DNA of 64,000 nucleotides, from contig JAAKEZ010000001.1 in NCBI GenBank assembly GCA_018475625.1, positions 124,001 through 188,000 of the forward strand, written 5' to 3'. The first letter of the stretch is position 1; every line of letters begins with the position of its first letter. Below the pieces are notes generated by a model. It had not been told where the DNA came from, searched no databases, and was given only the letters and a program-made list of their open reading frames with translations. Shown one piece after another: positions 16,461-22,436 of the stretch. The stretch is from Candidatus Bathyarchaeota archaeon A05DMB-2. Its GTDB lineage: Archaea; Thermoproteota; Bathyarchaeia; Bathyarchaeales; Bathycorpusculaceae. The translations under genes and the position numbers were made by a program.

Positions 16461-17204
16461 TTATATTCCAGCCTTTCCGACTTCTTTCACGTAGACGACC
16501 ACTGGTGGCTCTGGCAGCTCCGACTTTTCAGGTGCAGTAGCCGCAGATGGAGCAGCAGGGGCAGGCGGCGCAGGCATGATGATTTTCGGCTCAGGCTTCA
16601 ATGCGTCACCTAACAGTATGTTCGACAGCTTGTTCTTGGCTTGAACGTTTTCACTTTTCTCCGCGTTAATTCGCTTGAGGCTTTCCTGAAGCATTGCAAA
16701 GGCTGACTTGTAGCTTTCTTCGTTTACTTGTCCAATTTCATGTTCAAGTTCAAGGTTGACGATTGCGTAGCTCAATGACTTTATTGCTTCGTCGCAACGT
16801 TCGATTTCCAAGGCAAGCTCGTCAATCAGCACCTGCGCATCTTTCTTCAGTTGGCTGAGGATACTGTCGAAACTGCTGTGCAGTTCCTGGTAGATGTCTG
16901 GCGAGATCTTCTTTTTTTCAGCTAAGTCTTTAAGAGCTTGATCTTTCCGCCAAATGAGCGGAATCTGGTCGGTTAGGATGCTGGCTTGAGCCTTTAATTT
17001 TGAGATGAACGTGACTTCGGCGCCATTGAACTTCAGGTCTTCCATTGGCTGCTTTGAGAAATGTCCGTCGTTAAACTCGATAAATGCAGCTTCAAATTTT
17101 CCGTTCGGAGACATTGCGAAAGAAGCAACTTTTCCGATTACTCTGCCGTACTCGTCTTTAACTGGTTTACCGATGGAAAGAAAAAGATTGGAGTTTGTTG
17201 ACAT
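16461..17204 (-). CDS. cdvA: CdvA, division-site membrane adaptor
   Basis: 247 residues; ATG 17204 has GAGGGAG before it. The N-terminal part (about 8-65) is a PRC-barrel-like beta domain (GKPVKDEYGRVIGKVASFAMSPNG). The centre (about 70-190) is a long, charged coiled coil. A Pro/Ala-rich linker leads to a hydrophobic tail ELPEPPVVVYVKEVGKAGI, the expected segment that pairs with the CdvB winged helix (E3B-like). Known CdvA proteins form filaments on the membrane at mid-cell and recruit CdvB. It is flanked by two CdvB-type genes in one operon. Confidence 0.9.
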   Translation of the reverse strand: MSTNSNLFLSIGKPVKDEYGRVIGKVASFAMSPNGKFEAAFIEFNDGHFSKQPMEDLKFNGAEVTFISKLKAQASILTDQIPLIWRKDQALKDLAEKKKISPDIYQELHSSFDSILSQLKKDAQVLIDELALEIERCDEAIKSLSYAIVNLELEHEIGQVNEESYKSAFAMLQESLKRINAEKSENVQAKNKLSNILLGDALKPEPKIIMPAPPAPAAPSAATAPEKSELPEPPVVVYVKEVGKAGI

Positions 17205-17220
17205 AGTTTTCTCCCTCAGT

Positions 17221-17883
17221 TTAGAAGCTCTCTGTTGTTTTTTCTGTTTGCGAGGCTACTGATGGCATTCCCGGCGGCAGCTCTGGGAACTTGTCTTTTA
17301 TCTTCTGCTCAGCTACGGTGGCGGCTTCGTTGAGAATCTTTGCTGCGTCCTCGTTTACTGTGTCGAAGTTCAGTGTCATCCCTGAGCCTTGTCCTGCTTC
17401 AATCATGATTCCGCTCAGCATGTTGCCGATTTCACCAAGTTCGTTCTCTGCTTCGGGGAACACGCTCACTAGCCCTGCTCTGACGGATCGTAGAACTCCC
17501 ACGGCGGGTCCTAATGTGGACACTACATCTCCTAGTTCGGATACTGTTCGTAACCTTAACACTATTTGTTCTAGGGCAAGTCTGGCGTTTATGATTAGGC
17601 GTTCCATCTTGCGAACTTCAGCTAGCTCGTTGGCGAAGACGTTTGCGCGGGCGCTGTCGTGTTTGGTGTAGGCATCAACAATTCTAGCAAAGATTGCCTT
17701 GTCGCGCTGCGTAAACCTGTCTGTGGCCTGGTCAAGCTTCTGCACTTGAAGCTCTATGCGTCTGACGGCGAAGTCGAGTCGTGGCTTCAGTGGTCCTGGC
17801 GGCTTCACGGCGTCTTTGATGCGGTCTGTGAAAGGCTGGTCATCTCGTCTCGTTTCCCATTTTCTCGCGAATCTTTCTGACAA
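17221..17883 (-). CDS. CdvB paralogue without winged helix (ESCRT-III)
   Basis: 220 residues starting at TTG 17883 with a strong GGAGG (17891-17895). It has the Snf7-type core IELQVQKLDQATDRFTQRDKAIFARIVDAY... ELAEVRKMERLIINARLALEQIVLRLRTVSELG, clearly homologous to the CdvB at 15526. It lacks the C-terminal winged helix and ends after FPELPPGMPSV, a good MIM2-like motif for CdvC. This fits CdvB1/CdvB2-type proteins, which act in ring constriction after CdvB. It is the first gene of the operon, 16 bp before cdvA, an order I do not know from Sulfolobus. Confidence 0.9.
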   Translation of the reverse strand: MSERFARKWETRRDDQPFTDRIKDAVKPPGPLKPRLDFAVRRIELQVQKLDQATDRFTQRDKAIFARIVDAYTKHDSARANVFANELAEVRKMERLIINARLALEQIVLRLRTVSELGDVVSTLGPAVGVLRSVRAGLVSVFPEAENELGEIGNMLSGIMIEAGQGSGMTLNFDTVNEDAAKILNEAATVAEQKIKDKFPELPPGMPSVASQTEKTTESF

Positions 17884-18111
17884 ATTAATACCTCCGTAAC
17901 TTCAAAGACTGCGTTGAGCAATCTTATACATTGTTAATATGATGACAATATGCACGTATATACGTAGAGATATACACGCTGAAAAAACGGGAATTATGCT
18001 TTAATTGGAAAATTAAAAGCCGAGGTGGTCATTCTTCGGATATTAGACAAAAAAGTGTAAGTTAGACTAAAAAGAAGCGTAATCTAATGCTAAAAACAAA
18101 AGGTGAATTGA
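17884..18111. promoter_or_regulatory. Divergent promoter region of the Cdv operon
   Basis: This 228-bp gap serves the Cdv operon on the minus strand and a small membrane protein on the plus strand. It contains a perfect 12-bp palindrome ACGTATATACGT at 17954-17965, which includes a TATA-like core about 75 bases from the cdvB-paralogue start. It also holds a direct repeat TTAGACAAAAAAG / TTAGACTAAAAAG (18043-18055 and 18062-18074) just upstream of the plus gene, 19 bp apart. These are candidate operator sites; no binding protein is known. Confidence 0.4.
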
Positions 18112-18339
18112 ATGGGTGATAGGTTAAGAATATTCGGTTTAGTAGCTCTCTTGGGATTCATGGCCGGAGTAATCGCGCAGGTGACAGCAGACTACATAAT
18201 TCCGTGGCTGATGATGGTTTTGCCCGCACTGATAAACATCAAATGGATAGTCTCAGGATTTGCAGGTGCCGCGCTAACGCTTGTCTTAGTCAGCGTGTGG
18301 GCGTACATGTCCAGAAACAGAGAGGGCACTCCAAGATAA
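18112..18339 (+). CDS. Small two-helix membrane protein beside Cdv operon
   Basis: 75 residues with AAAGGTGA before ATG 18112. The first hydrophobic helix spans about residues 6-24 and the second about 46-66, with a Trp/Pro-containing hydrophobic loop (IIPWLMMVLPALINIKW) between, and a basic tail SRNREGTPR. No family is recognised. Its promoter region is shared with the divergent Cdv operon and carries repeated TTAGAC motifs, so it could be co-regulated with cell division. This is inference from position only. Confidence 0.6.
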   Translation: MGDRLRIFGLVALLGFMAGVIAQVTADYIIPWLMMVLPALINIKWIVSGFAGAALTLVLVSVWAYMSRNREGTPR

Positions 18340-18837
18340 AAACGAAGTTTCTCTCCAGCCTCTTTCTTTCGTCTCACAAATTCCTAATTTATAGTTTTTC
18401 AAGCCATCTCAAAACGTCTCTCTGAAGTGTCTACTCCCTCTCTTTATTTAAAGAGAGAAAGCATGTGGACTCAGGAGCGGAAAAAGACTTCATCCGCAAA
18501 GCGTCGTCGTACCTCGATTTCCTCATCGTCCAAAGCAATAGAACACAGCACAAGTTTATTTGCATTTTCAGTTAGGGTAAAGGCTGGATAGAACCCTGTC
18601 GGAAGGGGGAATTGGGTGAACTGGATCAATAAGCCTTAAATCTGCGTATTGCCAAGGTAGTAGGCTTAGTGTAGGAATATTGAACAGAAAAACAAGGTTT
18701 TTGTCTGTTGCATGGCTTCTGCTTTCCTTCACGTTAAATTATGACTTTAAGCCACTCTACTGCACCATAATGGCTGAACATAGGCAAGGAAGCCTAAAGT
18801 CCATACTTCACAGACGCAAGTAAGCATCGCAACTTTT
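18340..18837. other. Long intergenic region with hairpins and a possible small ORF
   Basis: About 500 bp without a convincing gene. Two hairpins are visible: a near-perfect palindrome CTCTCTTTA-TT-TAAAGAGAG at 18438-18457, which could end the 18112 gene, and AACAG/CTGTT plus AAAAAC/GTTTTT at 18683-18709. A 52-codon minus-strand frame at 18471-18629 is listed separately. The promoter of the NosD-type gene follows. Confidence 0.4.
18471..18629 (-). CDS. Possible 52-residue protein or gene remnant
   Basis: A minus-strand frame from TTG 18629 (AAGG about five to eight bases before it) to TGA 18471. It encodes a plausible mixed sequence with NANKLVLCSIALDDEEIEVRRRF. The composition looks coding rather than random, but I recognise no family and it has no neighbours in an operon. 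It could be a small unknown protein or the C-terminal remnant of a lost gene. Confidence 0.25.
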   Translation of the reverse strand: MIQFTQFPLPTGFYPAFTLTENANKLVLCSIALDDEEIEVRRRFADEVFFRS

Positions 18838-18878
18838 GTCAAGAAAATTTGACCGAGGCTTCGTCAAGAAAACTTGAC
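18838..18878. promoter_or_regulatory. Tandem 16-bp palindrome pair upstream of NosD-type gene
   Basis: Two copies of the motif lie 25 bp apart (start to start): GTCAAGAAAATTTGAC at 18838-18853 (one mismatch in the palindrome) and GTCAAGAAAACTTGAC at 18863-18878 (perfect). They are followed by AAAAAACCCTTTATCC, a likely BRE/TATA region, and the ATG at 18926 is 47 bp further on. The same arrangement precedes the genes at 35158 and 37168. The position next to the TATA box suggests a site for an activator or for a repressor that blocks TBP/TFB. Confidence 0.7.
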
Positions 18879-18925
18879 AAAAAACCCTTTATCCGCCGAA
18901 TTCTCCCAATCTATGTGGGAACTTC

Positions 18926-20617
18926 ATGAGGAAACAAGCGGAAACAATAACACTTGCAAGCCTTCTCTTAACTTCCATTCTCCTTACTGCTGCCTTTTTG
19001 TTTGTTAAACCAGCCAAATCAATCGGCGAAGATTACCCGTCATGGGCAAGAATCGCCATCATGCCTGATGGAACCATAATGAATTACATTGACGATTCCC
19101 CGGTTCCCATCCAGCGGAATGGAAACGTCTACACGCTAACAGGCGATCTATACGGTTCGCTGGATATTGAGGCAAACAACGTTATCGTGGATGGAGCAAT
19201 GCACAAAATTCAGTACCCTGGAGGAAACGCGCCTTCATTTGGCGTAACAATCTATGGCGGGTCACATGTCACGTTAAAGAATACCCAGATTATAGGTTTC
19301 ATGTATCCCTTAACCCTGAACTCCTTTAACGGAGAAGGCGCCGGAAGCAGCAACTGCATTATCTCAAACAATACCATAACCGGTAGTCCTGGCTCTTGGA
19401 ACGTGGCGATTTGGGTTAACGGGTTCAATAATGTTATTTCAGGAAACACCATAATCGGAAATGCTGCAATAGGGATTTATCTGGACCGCGGAAGCGGTAA
19501 CGTCATCTCTGACAACTACATTGCAGATAACACGGTCTATGGAATATCGTTCATGAACGGCAGCGCCACTTTACGAAACAATAGGTTAAACAACAATTCA
19601 TTGGGCGCCTTTGACTTCCTGGAAAGCACTTACACAAGCCCAAGGCAGGATATTGACGCATCAAACATGGTGGACGGCATGCCCGTATACTATGCCGTAA
19701 ATCAGCAAAACAAAACGGTTCCACCAAATTCAGGATACGTACTCTTGGTGAACTGCGCAAACATGACTGTCCGAGGCTTGACAGTTACAAAGGACACCAG
19801 TGGCGAGGCAGCTTATAATTCGAACGGCATATGCCTAGTTAACACAGTTGATTCCGTCATCGAGGATAATACGTTAACAGTGGGAACAGGAATCAGTTGC
19901 CTTTGGAGCAAAAACATAAGCATAACAAGAAACACGTTGGCAACAGGCATTAAACTTTACAGTTCAAACGTATCCGTAACCGACAATACTCTCACAACGA
20001 AAGGCATACGCATTGGATCAGACACCGTCGTCGCACGGAACCACATAACCTCTTGTGACAAGGGAATCAGCATAGAAGGTTCACGCAATCAAATCTTCGA
20101 AAACCACATAGACAACTGCGGCATCGGCATCTCACTTTTCAGCGCAAACAACAACCTGATTTTTCACAACAACTTCATAGAAAACGCACAGCAAGTTTAC
20201 GTAGAGCACTATAGCCACAGCGGATGGGACCTAATGGTCCACACATACTATCCCTCAAATGACAACGCGTGGGACGCTGGATACCCCGCTGGCGGCAACT
20301 ACTGGAGCGACTACAACGGATCGGATGCAAACGGAGATGGCATAGGCGACACGTCTTACCTTGTTTTTGAGAACGACACCGACCATTATCCCCTCATCGC
20401 CCCATTCGCCTCAGCTGAAATTCAACCCTTACCAACGCCTACACCAAATTCTTCTCCAGCGCCTACGCCCACAGCCACCGCAGAACCCACACCAAAACCA
20501 GAGTCCTTCCCAACTGTCCCCGTGGCTGCCGTCTCCACAGCTTCAATAACTACAGTTACAGTTGCTGGCTTGCTGCTCACCCGCAGGAAACGCCACAAAG
20601 AGGCAGGCCAAACATGA
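18926..20617 (+). CDS. Surface protein with NosD/CASH right-handed beta-helix
   Basis: 563 residues. A signal peptide (hydrophobic about 8-30) is followed by two sets of NosD-like parallel beta-helix repeats: runs of GNVISDNYIADNTVYGI, SVIEDNTLTVGTG and NQIFENHIDNCGIGISLFSANNN type, interrupted near residues 240-290. A Pro/Thr-rich wall-like linker (TPTPNSSPAPTPTA) leads to a C-terminal hydrophobic anchor and RRKRHK stop-transfer. The NYWSDYNGSDANGDGIGDT stretch is common in archaeal periplasmic copper-binding NosD-type proteins. It probably binds or trims polysaccharide at the cell surface. It is controlled by a tandem palindrome promoter shared with two other surface genes. Confidence 0.88.
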   Translation: MRKQAETITLASLLLTSILLTAAFLFVKPAKSIGEDYPSWARIAIMPDGTIMNYIDDSPVPIQRNGNVYTLTGDLYGSLDIEANNVIVDGAMHKIQYPGGNAPSFGVTIYGGSHVTLKNTQIIGFMYPLTLNSFNGEGAGSSNCIISNNTITGSPGSWNVAIWVNGFNNVISGNTIIGNAAIGIYLDRGSGNVISDNYIADNTVYGISFMNGSATLRNNRLNNNSLGAFDFLESTYTSPRQDIDASNMVDGMPVYYAVNQQNKTVPPNSGYVLLVNCANMTVRGLTVTKDTSGEAAYNSNGICLVNTVDSVIEDNTLTVGTGISCLWSKNISITRNTLATGIKLYSSNVSVTDNTLTTKGIRIGSDTVVARNHITSCDKGISIEGSRNQIFENHIDNCGIGISLFSANNNLIFHNNFIENAQQVYVEHYSHSGWDLMVHTYYPSNDNAWDAGYPAGGNYWSDYNGSDANGDGIGDTSYLVFENDTDHYPLIAPFASAEIQPLPTPTPNSSPAPTPTATAEPTPKPESFPTVPVAAVSTASITTVTVAGLLLTRRKRHKEAGQT

Positions 20618-20698
20618 GAAAAGCAGCCATAGCACGCAGTGGACTGGCACATAGATAGCTTGCTTGTTTTGGTTTGCCGACAGGCTGACGAAAAGTCA

Positions 20699-21574
20699 AT
20701 GTTTAAAGCTAGGCTGGAAATTAGTAGAGCAAAAGGTGTCGCGTTGGAGAAATCGAAAGTCGCTATTGTGAAAGGCGAAAGAGGACATGAACCCGTGTAC
20801 AAAGCGCTGGACCTGATAGACTACAAATCGGTGCTGTCCAGTTGGCAGAGGGTTCTCATTAAAGTCAATTTCATAACCACCGAAACATGGGAAACCGGAG
20901 CCACAACAGACCCAATAGTGGTGGAAGCCATAATAAAAAAGTTGAAAGACTTGCCAGTTGAGATTTTCGTGGTCGAGTCAGATGCCACCATGACGAATGC
21001 TGACAAGGCGTTTGAAGCGACTGGGATGAAAGAGATGTGCCAACGCAACGGCGTGGAATGTCTGAACCTGCGGCACATAAAAGATCGGGTCAAAATCCAT
21101 GTGCCCAACGGCGAAACATTGCGGAGCATCACTGTGCCTCGCATCGTCACCGAATCCGCCATAATAAGCGCTGCAAAACTCAAAACTCACTCCTCAACGA
21201 AAGTCACGCTGGGCATGAAGAACATGTTCGGGCTTTTGCCTGACAAGTTCAAGGGAAAATACCATGCAAGAGGCATAAGCAAAGTTATTGTGGACATCAA
21301 CACAGTGCTCAAACCCGCCTTAACGGTAATTGACGGCTTCGTGGGGATGGAAGGAAATGGACCGATCGACGGAACACCAATCAAAACGGATTTGATAATC
21401 GCTGGAAAAGACGCAGTTGCCACAGACGCAACCGCAGCCAGAATCATGGGATTTGAACCCATGGAAATTTTCCACATCCGAAAAGCCTACGAGAAAGGAC
21501 TAGGAAACATTGACAACATAGAAATCTTAAGCTCAAAACTTGACGAAGTGAGACACGCATTCAAACGCGCTTAA
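20699..21574 (+). CDS. DUF362 domain protein
   Basis: 291 residues from ATG 20699; the open frame reaches 20639 but that part looks non-coding. The DUF362 signatures are visible: SKVAIVKGE near the start, VLIKVNFI, ATTDPIVVEAII, VVESDATMT, then KTHSSTKVTLGMKNMFGLLPDK and the closing TDLIIAGKDAVATDATAARIMGF. No ferredoxin cluster is attached, unlike some relatives. The family's biochemical role is unknown. It lies 80 bp behind the surface protein and could share its transcript. Confidence 0.82.
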   Translation: MFKARLEISRAKGVALEKSKVAIVKGERGHEPVYKALDLIDYKSVLSSWQRVLIKVNFITTETWETGATTDPIVVEAIIKKLKDLPVEIFVVESDATMTNADKAFEATGMKEMCQRNGVECLNLRHIKDRVKIHVPNGETLRSITVPRIVTESAIISAAKLKTHSSTKVTLGMKNMFGLLPDKFKGKYHARGISKVIVDINTVLKPALTVIDGFVGMEGNGPIDGTPIKTDLIIAGKDAVATDATAARIMGFEPMEIFHIRKAYEKGLGNIDNIEILSSKLDEVRHAFKRA

Positions 21575-21606
21575 AAGCACGCCGCCAAACCTTTTTACGG
21601 CACCTC

Positions 21607-22191
21607 TCAGGGAACGTGAACCACAGCTTCTTCATAAGAGACTGTTTCCGGATCAAACCAGTATGTTCCGATGGTGATTGAGTAGCCTTTTTGAGGTTCC
21701 CGTATGCCTTTAATGGTGCAACGTATTTTCTTACTGAAATAGCTACATTGGCAACTTCGCGGGATCTTTCGGGAGTAAGTTTTTGGCTCAATGTTGAGCA
21801 CCATTTCTATCCAACTGGTGATGCGCCCTTCTTCTCTTTCGAGGTTTTTAATCTCCTGTTCAATGAACTCCTTATCTTCATCAGACAGTTCAGCCACGTT
21901 AGCTATGTGACTGTGATACTCGCCGACTATGCTGAATCCCATGGCTTTTATGGTGCCGATGATTCGTTTGTAAGCTGTTGTGTTGGCGGGTTGCCAGAAT
22001 CCTTTTCCGCTTTTGCAGGTTCGGATAGGATAAGCCGCATCTAATGTTAAGCAATCGATTCTTTCACCACTTACAAAACGTTTGTCTTCTTTTCCAATCA
22101 GAAACCCGCCTGTTTCCTTGTGTGGAATTTCAAGGCATGATGCGATGAGTGTTGCAAGACAATTTTCAGTAACGTAAACCGTACATTCCAT
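21607..22191 (-). CDS. JAMM/MPN+ metalloprotease
   Basis: 194 residues with a complete JAMM motif: E26 in KETGGFLIG, H93 and H95 in EYHSH, S103 and D106 seven residues later (HxH-x7-S-x2-D). These bind the catalytic zinc. In archaea JAMM proteases of this size can remove SAMP or Urm1-like modifiers, or cleave other isopeptide or thiocarboxylate tails. The C-terminal half is beta-rich with a CQC pair and an RCTIKGIREP segment. It follows a small zinc protein (5-bp gap) and an Lhr-type helicase on the same strand, which suggests an operon. Confidence 0.85.
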   Translation of the reverse strand: MECTVYVTENCLATLIASCLEIPHKETGGFLIGKEDKRFVSGERIDCLTLDAAYPIRTCKSGKGFWQPANTTAYKRIIGTIKAMGFSIVGEYHSHIANVAELSDEDKEFIEQEIKNLEREEGRITSWIEMVLNIEPKTYSRKIPRSCQCSYFSKKIRCTIKGIREPQKGYSITIGTYWFDPETVSYEEAVVHVP

Positions 22192-22196
22192 ATGAA

Positions 22197-22436
22197 TCAG
22201 CCTATTTTATCTCTCACAGTTTCTCTTAAGTACGATGGTTCCGCAGAAACTACAGTAGTTAGGACGACTGACACCTTTGAACCGCACCGCGGACACTTCA
22301 AGCACTGTGCGTAGCCTGAGACGGGAACCATCACAAACGCTGAAATGATGTGAGCCACTCTCGTGTAATATTGGCGTTCTGCTTCTTTTCCTTTTTGCTT
22401 CTGCCTGCTTGACAAACTCAGCGATTGGCTTTCCAA
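22197..22436 (-). CDS. Small CxxC zinc-ribbon-like protein
   Basis: 79 residues. A basic N terminus (SSRQKQKGKEAERQYYTRVA) precedes a hydrophobic strand and a CLKCPRCGSK cluster (three cysteines) followed by a beta segment VSVVLTTVV. It overlaps the helicase stop by 19 bases and ends five bases before the JAMM gene, so it is probably translated in the same operon. It ends KIG, not the GG of a ubiquitin-like modifier. No family is recognised; nucleic-acid binding or a helper of the helicase or protease is possible. Confidence 0.55.
   Translation of the reverse strand: MESQSLSLSSRQKQKGKEAERQYYTRVAHIISAFVMVPVSGYAQCLKCPRCGSKVSVVLTTVVSAEPSYLRETVRDKIG

Noticed and set aside
18838-18878. Reading the palindromes as transcription terminators
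   Set aside because: They lie upstream of start codons in pairs with fixed spacing beside TATA-like elements, and are not followed by T-runs after a gene.
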